The notes under the pieces were generated by a model. It did not search any database. It was given only the letters and a program-made list of their open reading frames with translations, and was not told the origin of the DNA. Below, piece after piece: positions 57,643 through 64,000 of a stretch of 64,000 bases of DNA (positions are counted from its first letter, which is position 1; each line of letters opens with the position of its first letter). This stretch comes from Paenibacillus agri (lineage in GTDB: Bacteria > Bacillota > Bacilli > Paenibacillales > Paenibacillaceae). Both the position numbers and the translations under genes were made by a program. Where the stretch lies: positions 1 through 64,000 of the forward strand of contig NZ_JABWCS010000199.1 in the NCBI RefSeq assembly GCF_013359945.1, written 5' to 3'.

Positions 57643-58752
57643 TTATTTACCAGGTACATAGATCTTGTCGAAGACCCCGCCGTCATTGAAATGCTTCTCT
57701 TGTGTTTCCTTCCACGTTCCGAATTTATCTGCCAATGTGAACAGCTTGATCTCCGGGAATTTATCCTTATACTCTTCCTTCACACTTTCCAGCGTTGGAC
57801 GGTAGTAGTTCTCCGCAGCGATCTTCTGCCCTTCTTCAGTGTAAAGATATTTCAGGTAGGCCTCAGCCACCTCACGGGTACCTCTCTTGTCGACCACTTT
57901 ATCTACGATAGCCACCGGCGGCTCTGCCAGAATGCTCTCGGACGGATTGATGATGTCGAACTTATCGGGACCGAGCTCCTTCACAGAAAGATAGGCTTCA
58001 TTCTCCCAGGCCAGCAGCACATCACCGATCCCACGCTCAACGAACGTTGTGGTTGCTCCGCGCGCACCGGTATCGAGCACAGGCACATGCTTAAACAGCT
58101 CTTTTACAAACTCCTCAGCCTTGGCTTCATCGTTATTATTGTGATCCAGCGCATATCCCCAAGCCGCCAGATAGTTCCAGCGCGCACCGCCTGAAGTCTT
58201 CGGGTTCGGCGTAATGACCTCTACCCCTTCTTTCAAAAGATCCGGCCAATCCTTGATGCCTTTCGGATTACCCTTGCGTACCAGGAACACAATCGTTGAG
58301 GTGTACGGAGAACTGTTATGATCGAATTTGCTCTGCCAGCCCTCATGAATCAGACCTGTCTCCTGCAAAGCATCAATATCATAGCCCAGTGCAAGAGTGA
58401 CCACATCTGCTTCGAGCCCATCCAGCACCGCACGGCTTTGCTTTCCGGAGCCGCCATGGGACTGCTTGATCGTTACTTTCTGACCGTGTTCTTTTTCCCA
58501 ATAGGCTGAGAAAGCCTTATTATAATTCTCATAAAGTTCGCGTGTTGGATCATAGGAAACATTGAGCAGTTCTACCGGATCTTTGGATGGAGCTTTAGTC
58601 GGTTCAGTCGTCGCTGCAGTGGTACTCCCTGAATTGGTAGCCTCGGCCGGTGGATTACCCGCCGAATTTGTACTATTTCCGCAAGCCGTAAGGCCCACCG
58701 TCAACAACAGCGTAAAGCCCGTTAAAAGTCCCTTCTTGATCCTCTTTTTCAT
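57643..58752 (-). CDS. sbp: Sulfate-binding lipoprotein
   Basis: Extracellular lipoprotein that catches sulfate for CysTW. I start at ATG 58752, 9 nt after GGGGGG; the ORF could extend to 58875 but without an SD. Signal peptide [20 protein letters not shown] ends in lipobox LTACG, then a Thr/Ala/Pro spacer of about 35 residues. The mature domain shows the Sbp motifs [37 protein letters not shown] and [10 protein letters not shown], with NYYRPTLE near the end. 369 residues. First gene of the operon behind the promoter at 58979-59007. Confidence 0.95.
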   Translation of the reverse strand: MKKRIKKGLLTGFTLLLTVGLTACGNSTNSAGNPPAEATNSGSTTAATTEPTKAPSKDPVELLNVSYDPTRELYENYNKAFSAYWEKEHGQKVTIKQSHGGSGKQSRAVLDGLEADVVTLALGYDIDALQETGLIHEGWQSKFDHNSSPYTSTIVFLVRKGNPKGIKDWPDLLKEGVEVITPNPKTSGGARWNYLAAWGYALDHNNNDEAKAEEFVKELFKHVPVLDTGARGATTTFVERGIGDVLLAWENEAYLSVKELGPDKFDIINPSESILAEPPVAIVDKVVDKRGTREVAEAYLKYLYTEEGQKIAAENYYRPTLESVKEEYKDKFPEIKLFTLADKFGTWKETQEKHFNDGGVFDKIYVPGK

Positions 58753-58846
58753 TCTAACCATCCCCCCATATTGTTGTGATGAGTTCATGTTTCTCTTTCC
58801 CGATGACCCCTCTGACTTACATGGTAGATTTTTGGCATGAAAAATA

Positions 58847-58923
58847 ACGGAGGAAAGCCTAAGATGGCAGGTCAAACCGGTCCCAAGACACGTGTCTGCG
58901 AGCTATAATAGGCGTTCCTCCGT
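58847..58923 (-). promoter_or_regulatory. Structured leader of the sulfate operon
   Basis: On the minus strand ACGGAGGAACGCCT pairs with AGGCTTTCCTCCGT (13 of 14 bases) across 49 nt, and the 3' arm is followed by TATTTTTC. The enclosed sequence has a 12-nt palindrome (AGACACGTGTCT) and a GGTTTGACC stem. It lies in a 220-nt leader between promoter and sbp start. It lacks the S-box (SAM-I) core, so it is either a large-loop attenuator or an unassigned regulatory RNA. Confidence 0.5.
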
Positions 58924-58950
58924 CTGTACGGTAAGAACTTATTCATTATT

Positions 58951-59007
58951 CCTACCTAATTAGTAGGTTATTATTGATATAATACTTAAACCCTTCTAGC
59001 CTGTCAA
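58951..59007 (-). promoter_or_regulatory. Promoter and palindromic operator of the sulfate operon
   Basis: On the minus strand TTGACA (59002-59007) and TATTAT (58979-58984) are 17 bp apart. At 58951-58967, around +10 to +20, CCTACTAATTAGGTAGG is a near-perfect dyad. Its position fits a repressor; a CymR-type (Rrf2) sulfur regulator is my guess from function, not from a checked motif. Confidence 0.7.
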
Positions 59008-59023
59008 ACCTTTTTTTCTTTAA

Positions 59024-59038
59024 AGTAATGTCATTACT
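59024..59038. promoter_or_regulatory. Inverted repeat AGTAATG-T-CATTACT
   Basis: A perfect 7-bp inverted repeat upstream of the alpha/beta hydrolase gene (start 59102) and 17 bp upstream of the sulfate promoter's -35. It may be an operator of the plus-strand gene. No regulator is adjacent. Confidence 0.35.
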
Positions 59039-59101
59039 GCAATATATAAGATAAAATGAGGGAGCAACAGGATCTTACTGCAATTTTCGGAGGACACTGT
59101 C

Positions 59102-61390
59102 ATGGGAATGGATTTAGAACTTGTGCCGGTGCCGCACAAGCCGCGGCTGCACAAGCGAATTTCAGCTGTAATTGGACAAAGAATCAGGGAAACCTATCGT
59201 TATGATACAACTCTATGGAGAACCGCATTGGCTGGTCTGTGGACGCTCAGCTTTTTGACTTTCACAGCAACCATCCTGGGTATGCCAACTGGCCTTGGCA
59301 TACCGGCTGACATCGCCCTTGCCGCTGTGGTGGGAACAATACTACTAGCAGCCGCAGGCCATCTGATCGCCTTACTGATTGCAATGACGGGCCTACGTAT
59401 CCCGCGCTTATTCGCAGGCTGTCTGCTCTCAGATTTGTTTATTGTGTGGTTTGTCCTATACGGCGCCAACATGGACTGGGTCGCCTCTACGGTCATAGCC
59501 GTGCTGTGCACCGCTCTTGGCGCCCTCAGCGGCATCGCTCTGGGGCTGCTGCGGAACAAGCGAGTCGCTGCTGGATTGCTGCTGGCGTCGGCACTTATGT
59601 TATCACAGCTGGCTTTGGCGGGTGGTGGACAGAATAAGCCGGGCGACCCCGGGGCAGATGCCGTTAGCGGCAGCATTGTAAAGCCACTGGCTGCCTCCAA
59701 TCCTGCGGAGCCTGGCCCCTACGCCTATGACTCCTTCACGTATGCCAGCGGTAATGATCTGCACCGTAAGGAATACAGAAGCGATGCAGCACTCCTTTCT
59801 TCCCCGGTCGACGCATCTGCGTATATCCAGAAGGGCTGGCCGAAGCTACGCAGCCTGTTCTGGGGCTTTGACTATCATGCGCTGCCCCTCAACGGCCGGG
59901 TCTGGATGCCAGAGGGGGAAGGTTCGCACCCGCTGGTGCTAATCGTTCACGGCAACCATATGATGGAGGATTATTCTGACGGGGGCTACGCGTATCTTGG
60001 GGAACTGCTGGCCAGTCGGGGATTTATCGCCGTCTCACTGGACGAGAACTTCCTTAATTATTCGGCCTGGACAGGCATTCCTGACAATGACTTTACGGTA
60101 CGCGCCTGGCTAATCCTTAAGCATATGGAACAGCTGGCGGCATTCTCGGATCAGCCCGGCAATCCGTTCTATGGAAAAATTGATTTCAGCAAGACGGCTC
60201 TGCTGGGCCACAGTCGGGGCGGACAAGCCGTAGCCATGGCCGCCGATTCTGGCCGCTGGTTCAAGGACGATCCTGTATGGAAAACAGTAACCGACCGCTT
60301 CCAGATCTCTTCGGTCATTGCCCTTGCACCTACCGATAAAGCTATTGACGGACAACAAGCCAAGCTGAAGGATATCAGCTATCTGACACTGCAGGGCGCA
60401 CGCGATGGCGATGTGCATGACTTTTACGGGGATCGGCAATATATCCGCTCTTCCTACTCCGAAGGCTCAGCCGACTTCAAGAGCTCTCTCTACATTGCCG
60501 ATGCCAATCACAGCCAGTTCAACAGCGACTGGGGACTGCGCGACCAGTCGTTGCCCACCGGGCTGTTCTTGGACCGCAGCCTAATCATGGATGGCACCGG
60601 ACAGCGGCAGATTACCAAGGTGTACGTGTCGGCTTTTCTGGAGACGACATTGCTTGGCAAGGATGAATACCGGGGGCTGTTCCGCGATTACCGGAGCGGA
60701 CTGCAGTGGCTGCCGGACACCGCATATTATAGCCGCTTCCAAGGCGGAGACTATCGTACCCTTGTCAATTTTGACGAGGACCGCAACAAGTATACCGCAG
60801 GTATCGGTACCGCCTCTGCCCAAGGTATGGCCTGGACCGAGGAGCTGGCCAAGGATCGGGAAGACAAGAGTAAAACCACCTATGGCGTTGTTTTGAAACG
60901 TACTGCCGAAAAAGGGGACGAAGCCTACTACCGAATCAAATGGAAGGAAGAGGACGCTACCTCCCTTGATTTGCCGGAGGCGGAAGGCCTCTCCTTCGCC
61001 CTCGCCAACCGCAATGCTGACGACGATGAAGAAGACGGGGAGAATGAGGAAAGTTCGTTAGCTCCTGAGGTAGAGGTAGAGCTGACAGATAGCAACGACA
61101 CCTCGGCGCGCCTGCCATTGTCTGAAATTATGGACGTTCTGCCATTGCCGCACACTCAGTTCACGTTGCTTCCTTGGCTGGAGGAACGCGTTAGCGATGG
61201 CAAATATGGAGATCCTACGGAGGCCGTATTCCAGACCTACGAACTGCCTTTTGAGCGATTCCAGGAAGTCGAGCCCGCTCTGGAGCCGGAGAACCTGACC
61301 GAGATTACGTTCTATCTTGAAGAAAAAGGCGATAAAATTATGCTCGACGACATCGGATTTTATGGCGGAAATACCGAAAATGTACGTTAA
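59102..61390 (+). CDS. Membrane-anchored alpha/beta hydrolase
   Basis: A 762-residue protein. Residues 40-175 hold four to five hydrophobic segments (LAGLWTLSFLTFTATILGMP, IALAAVVGTILLAAAGHLIA, ...). The rest is extracellular: from about 270 an alpha/beta hydrolase with LVLIVHGNHMMEDYSDGGYA (oxyanion region), nucleophile S in TALLGHSRGGQAVAMAAD, and histidine in ADANHSQFNSDWG; the acid is probably in LTLQGARDGDVHDFYG. The C-terminal 220 residues are mixed and acidic (DDDEEDGENEESS). GGAGG lies 8-9 nt before ATG 59102. It resembles the PAF-acetylhydrolase/polyester-hydrolase-like group; substrate unknown. Confidence 0.85.
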   Translation: MGMDLELVPVPHKPRLHKRISAVIGQRIRETYRYDTTLWRTALAGLWTLSFLTFTATILGMPTGLGIPADIALAAVVGTILLAAAGHLIALLIAMTGLRIPRLFAGCLLSDLFIVWFVLYGANMDWVASTVIAVLCTALGALSGIALGLLRNKRVAAGLLLASALMLSQLALAGGGQNKPGDPGADAVSGSIVKPLAASNPAEPGPYAYDSFTYASGNDLHRKEYRSDAALLSSPVDASAYIQKGWPKLRSLFWGFDYHALPLNGRVWMPEGEGSHPLVLIVHGNHMMEDYSDGGYAYLGELLASRGFIAVSLDENFLNYSAWTGIPDNDFTVRAWLILKHMEQLAAFSDQPGNPFYGKIDFSKTALLGHSRGGQAVAMAADSGRWFKDDPVWKTVTDRFQISSVIALAPTDKAIDGQQAKLKDISYLTLQGARDGDVHDFYGDRQYIRSSYSEGSADFKSSLYIADANHSQFNSDWGLRDQSLPTGLFLDRSLIMDGTGQRQITKVYVSAFLETTLLGKDEYRGLFRDYRSGLQWLPDTAYYSRFQGGDYRTLVNFDEDRNKYTAGIGTASAQGMAWTEELAKDREDKSKTTYGVVLKRTAEKGDEAYYRIKWKEEDATSLDLPEAEGLSFALANRNADDDEEDGENEESSLAPEVEVELTDSNDTSARLPLSEIMDVLPLPHTQFTLLPWLEERVSDGKYGDPTEAVFQTYELPFERFQEVEPALEPENLTEITFYLEEKGDKIMLDDIGFYGGNTENVR

Positions 61391-61466
61391 GTAAACTGCC
61401 CTTATATCATAATGAACAGTAAACTGCTCTCATATCATCTCGAAAAGTAAATTACCCCATATCACG
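61391..61466 (+). repeat. Three imperfect 27-bp direct repeats
   Basis: AGTAAACTGCCCTTATATCA, AGTAAACTGCTCTCATATCA and AGTAAATTACCCCATATCA follow each other at 26-29 bp intervals directly after the hydrolase stop codon. Meaning unknown; possibly decayed module C-like DNA. Confidence 0.65.
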
Positions 61467-61467
61467 A

Positions 61468-61520
61468 ACAGGCCATTCCGTCTATCCGGTAACCCGGATG
61501 GACTTCGAATGGCCTGTACT
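61468..61520 (+). terminator. Hairpin after the hydrolase gene
   Basis: ACAGGCCATTC and GAATGGCCTGT form an 11-bp stem with an inner ATCCGG-TAAC-CCGGAT hairpin. ACTTATTT follows, so it may end transcription, but the T-tract is weak. Confidence 0.65.
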
Positions 61521-61571
61521 TATTTAGATAGAATTTCTATTTAAGTGAAGTTAAGATTCAAACGGAACCAC

Positions 61572-61770
61572 CCCAACTAACAGCATTTTTGTACCTTATA
61601 TTTATTAAATTGAGTTAAAAAAGGGAAATAAGAGCATTATTGTATCTTATTTTCAAAAAAAATGCACTAACAGGGGTATTGTGGAAGATTTAAGGTGCAA
61701 AATTGCACTTAATTCCCACAAATCCTTCCTCCCAGAATATTTAGGGTACAAAATTGCCGTTAATTACACT
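61572..61770 (+). repeat. Intergenic repeat module A, copy 3
   Basis: CCAACTAA-CAGCATTTTTGTACCTTATATTTATTAAAT runs almost identical to copy 1, followed by a second forward motif (GCATTATTGTATCTTA) and the two inverted ones (TAAGGTGCAAAATTGC, AGGGTACAAAATTGC). It continues as in copy 2 into a TCAACGTAA segment and module C. Confidence 0.85.
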
Positions 61771-61810
61771 TTGGAAATGTGTTCTATAGTCTAAACATCA
61801 ACGTAACGCT

Positions 61811-61907
61811 GTTTAGTTCAAACCTTAAGTTCCAAACTTAAGCTAGAACCTTGAGTTCGGACCTTACGATTGAATCTTAAGACTGAATCTTAAGGTCGTC
61901 TTATATA
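61811..61907 (+). repeat. Intergenic repeat module C, degenerate copy
   Basis: Four to five decayed units (TTTAGTTCAAACCTTAAGTT, TTGAGTTCGGACCTTACGAT, AATCTTAAGACTGAATCTTA) that end with GGTCGTCTTATATA, as in copy 1 at 51380-51690. Confidence 0.75.
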
Positions 61908-61917
61908 AATAGAACTT

Positions 61918-62973
61918 CTATTTAAGTTCCTTAACGCAGACCGGGGTTGGAATTTCCAGCTCATTGCCTGTCGGAATCAACCGGCCGCTGTCCCCGTCGA
62001 TGTGGAACGAAACAATCGTACCGCTGTTCTGATTGGCTGCCAGTAGCTTTCCGCCAAGAATAGCGAAATTTCGTGGAGTCCGTCCGCCGGTGCTCTGCCA
62101 GTCGGCAGGCTCCAGAAGCCCTGTGAGCGCATCAATAAGGAACAGTGCAATACTGTCATGTCCCCGGTTGGAAGCATACAGATAACGACCACACGGTGTG
62201 ATGTGAATGTCGGCCCCTGAATCATCGCTGCCGGCAATATAGGATTCAGGCAGTGTACTAACATGCTGTAAGACAGTTAGTTCATCATGCTGTTCATCTT
62301 TTGCGAATACTGTGACCGTATTGTTCAGCTCATTGATCAGGTAAGCCCATTTTCCAGAGGGATGAAGTGTCAAATGGCGTGGCCCGGAGCCCGGCGGCAG
62401 ATCAACCGCAGCTTGCTTGACCAATTCGTCCTCCTCCTGACGATAGATAATAACCTGATCTAGACCAAGATCACAGACAAAAAGACGATCACCCGTGCTG
62501 CCTGGAATGACCGAGTGCGGATGCGGCGCTTCTTGCCGATCCTGACGTGATCCAGAGCCGGTATGCCGGATCTGAGCCGACATTTCCAGAATCGAGCCGT
62601 CTGCACTTAAAGGGAACACATTAACATTCCCCCCCGAGTAGTTCGCTACGAAGATCCTGTCTTCCTCCGGGCTGATGGAGACATAACACGGCGCTCCACC
62701 TTCCGTTTTGCGGATGCTTCCCAACGGTGACAATACCTTCGATCCAGGATCAATAGCGAATGCCTGAACCTCTCCCTCATCCTTCTCACTGACCGCATAC
62801 AAGACGCTCCCGGCATGATTAACTGCCAGGTATGAAGGGTTTTCGATACCACTCGTCCCTTCCAAAACTCTCATGTCTCCTGTGCTGCGGTTCAAGGTAC
62901 AGAGACGAATGCCTTGTTCACCCACAGGACTGTACGTACCCACATAAAATAACACTTCATCAGAGCGTTCCAT
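61918..62973 (-). CDS. pgl: Lactonase family beta-propeller protein, 6-phosphogluconolactonase type
   Basis: Seven-bladed propeller of the YbhE/Pgl type that hydrolyses 6-phosphogluconolactone or related lactones. 351 residues. Marks: LFYVGTYSPVGEQGIRLCTL, NPSYLAVNHAGSVLYAVSE, APCYVSISPEEDRIFVANYS with GGNVNVFPLS, APHPHSVIPGSTGDRLFVCD, GPRHLTLHPSGKWAYLINEL, and HITPCGRYLYASNRGHDSIA, TPRNFAI. No signal peptide, so it is cytoplasmic. AAGGAG lies 10 nt before ATG 62973. Monocistronic. Confidence 0.9.
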   Translation of the reverse strand: MERSDEVLFYVGTYSPVGEQGIRLCTLNRSTGDMRVLEGTSGIENPSYLAVNHAGSVLYAVSEKDEGEVQAFAIDPGSKVLSPLGSIRKTEGGAPCYVSISPEEDRIFVANYSGGNVNVFPLSADGSILEMSAQIRHTGSGSRQDRQEAPHPHSVIPGSTGDRLFVCDLGLDQVIIYRQEEDELVKQAAVDLPPGSGPRHLTLHPSGKWAYLINELNNTVTVFAKDEQHDELTVLQHVSTLPESYIAGSDDSGADIHITPCGRYLYASNRGHDSIALFLIDALTGLLEPADWQSTGGRTPRNFAILGGKLLAANQNSGTIVSFHIDGDSGRLIPTGNELEIPTPVCVKELK

Positions 62974-63161
62974 GGCAGCGACTCCTTATCGATTATCATT
63001 TTTTTCACTATAGCATGTTTGCTGAGGCAATACATCAGACTAAAACTGCGCAATTCGGCGAAAAGCGAAATCATGTACCAATTTTTCACATCTGGTTAAA
63101 ACAATCGGCAACAGGTTAATAGTTACCATCGAACGATACATCACAAAGGAGCTGAAACCTA

Positions 63162-63422
63162 ATGAGTTTGCTATGGATGTTGATTGTTGGCGGAATTATC
63201 GGATGGCTGGCAGGTCTGATTATGGGTAGAGATATTCCGGGAGGCGTAATCGGTAACATTATTGCCGGGATTCTCGGCTCATGGCTGGGTGGCATGCTGC
63301 TGGGAAGCTGGGGACCCAAGGTCAGTGATTTCTATGTTTTCCCGTCCCTGATTGGTGCCATCGTGCTGATCTTCATTGTAAGCCTGATCCTGCGCTCGAC
63401 CGGTGGGCGTAGCCGCTCATAA
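63162..63422 (+). CDS. GlsB/YeaQ/YmgE family membrane protein
   Basis: Transglycosylase-associated small membrane protein linked to stress in enterics, of unknown activity. 86 residues; hydrophobic segments LLWMLIVGGIIGWLAGLIMG, VIGNIIAGILGSWLGGMLLG and LIGAIVLIFIVSLIL, with the family's GRDIPGGVIGNIIAGILGSW stretch. AAAGGAG lies 9-10 nt before ATG 63162. A terminator follows. An extra polar loop (SWGPKVSDFYVFP) lies between helices 2 and 3. Confidence 0.95.
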   Translation: MSLLWMLIVGGIIGWLAGLIMGRDIPGGVIGNIIAGILGSWLGGMLLGSWGPKVSDFYVFPSLIGAIVLIFIVSLILRSTGGRSRS

Positions 63423-63470
63423 ACTGTATATCTTGGAACATAGAACTGATACCATAGATAGTGATCGATG

Positions 63471-63510
63471 GAAAACCTGCCGGAGCCTGAGCCCGGCAGG
63501 TTTTTTGAGT
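63471..63510 (+). terminator. Terminator of the GlsB/YeaQ gene
   Basis: AAAACCTGCCGG-AGCCTGAGC-CCGGCAGGTTTT, a 12-bp stem with TTTTTT. Confidence 0.95.
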
Positions 63511-63635
63511 TTGTAGCTCTCCCATGCCAATGGCCGCGCATTGTGCGGAGCCTCACGGAGGCTTCAATGTTTTGCCATCATTTTTCTGTTATAATGAAGG
63601 CACAAGTGACTCAAATCACAGAGAGGTCGTGAATT

Positions 63636-64000
63636 ATGGGCAGCATCAACCCCTCGCTACTACATATCGGTTCCACCGTGGGGGCCGTTATCATGGCATT
63701 GATGGTGATCTTTATTCGGCTGAAGGCCAGCGCCCGCCCGGTTACCATTCGCAAAATATGGATTCCCCCCCTCGGCATGTCAACTGGCTTTGCCATGTTC
63801 GTTGTCCCGGAGGTGAGGTTTCCGCTATGGTGGGCAGCTATTGCCTTTTTAGTCGGCTGGTTTATCTTTGCCTATCCGCTTATCCGTACAACAAGCTTCG
63901 AGCAAAGGGATGGACAGGTATTTGCCCAGCGTTCCAAGAGCTTCGCGTTTATTCTACTCGGCCTGCTACTGGTCCGCACACTGCTGCATGAGTTCATTAA
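63636..64000 (+). CDS. ccdC: CcdC family membrane protein, C-terminus cut by window edge
   Basis: Membrane protein of the CcdC/DUF1453 group (cytochrome c biogenesis locus of Bacillus, function unclear). The visible 121 codons read MGSIN..LLHIGSTVGAVIM, VIFIRLKASARPVTIRKIWI, PPLGMSTGFAMFVVPEVRFP and SFEQRDGQVFAQRSKSFAFI, in good agreement with CcdC (RLKAS.RPVT...I.PPL.MSTG; KR SKAF..IL). AGAGGT is 8 nt before ATG 63636. A TATAAT at 63590-63595 and an imperfect Fnr-type dyad (AGTGACTCAAATCACA, 63605-63620) lie in front. The frame is open to the right edge. Confidence 0.88.
   Translation, partial: MGSINPSLLHIGSTVGAVIMALMVIFIRLKASARPVTIRKIWIPPLGMSTGFAMFVVPEVRFPLWWAAIAFLVGWFIFAYPLIRTTSFEQRDGQVFAQRSKSFAFILLGLLLVRTLLHEFI

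Noticed and set aside
58847..58923. SAM-I (S-box) riboswitch for the sulfate operon
   Set aside because: The S-box core (AGAGnGGxGGAGGG..., GATGAAACCCGGCAACC-type segment) is absent, so I list it only as an unassigned structured leader.

Overview
The window looks like chromosomal DNA of a Paenibacillus-type member of the Bacillales. Supporting signs are strong AGGAGG-type ribosome binding sites, a T-box in front of serS, YesM/YesN plus LplA-type sugar uptake genes, an S-layer (SLH) surface protein, CcdC, YwbE, YezD and MFS/ArsR pairs, all at moderate GC. The genus assignment is inference from gene content; no 16S rRNA or other marker is present.

Layout. 0-2 kb: an adhesin-like choice-of-anchor A protein that runs off the left edge, with a very long Thr-Pro repeat tail, behind a c-di-GMP-I riboswitch and terminator. 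2-6.4 kb: small membrane proteins, a YhjD-like protein, an ASCH protein, an FMN azoreductase, and a DinB/DUF1572 gene lying between an intact tRNA-Thr(CGT) and a decayed copy of its 3' half. 6.5-13.5 kb: a ribonucleotide reductase locus (nrdD-nrdG-nrdA-nrdB), preceded by an 11-bp phased array of DnaA-box-like TGTGGA elements and two NrdR boxes; nrdA and nrdB are separated by a 600-bp block of dispersed repeats. 13.5-16 kb: a GrpB remnant, a flavin reductase and T-box/serS. 16.3-26 kb: one giant surface protein of 3197 residues with lamin-tail, OB-fold, ExeM-type nuclease, three tandem 5'-nucleotidase and three SLH modules.

26-30 kb: an ArsR-like regulator with its MFS exporter, then a phosphatase and an aminoglycoside acetyltransferase-like gene. 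30-43.5 kb: a carbohydrate locus on the minus strand with two permeases, a binding lipoprotein, a YesM/YesN two-component system, a cellobiose-phosphorylase-like enzyme (GH94/149/161 type), a GH30 glycosidase and a LacI regulator with a perfect 36-bp palindromic operator. 43.5-50.6 kb: housekeeping and accessory genes (HNH nuclease, YwbE, YneQ-like, sdaAA/sdaAB, GNATs, DUF4269, SDR). 50.6-51.8 kb: a non-coding block made of four different repeat types.

51.8-64 kb: Nnr bifunctional repair enzyme, an NmrA-like oxidoreductase, GNAT, a YezD-sulfate ABC transporter operon with a promoter, operator and structured leader, a membrane alpha/beta hydrolase, another composite repeat, a lactonase, a GlsB/YeaQ protein and the start of ccdC, cut by the right edge.

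The most unusual features are the triplicated 5'-nucleotidase protein, the helically phased TGTGGA array in front of the nrd genes, the three-copy composite intergenic repeat family (modules A, B and C), the c-di-GMP-controlled adhesin, and the possible structured leader of the sulfate operon.
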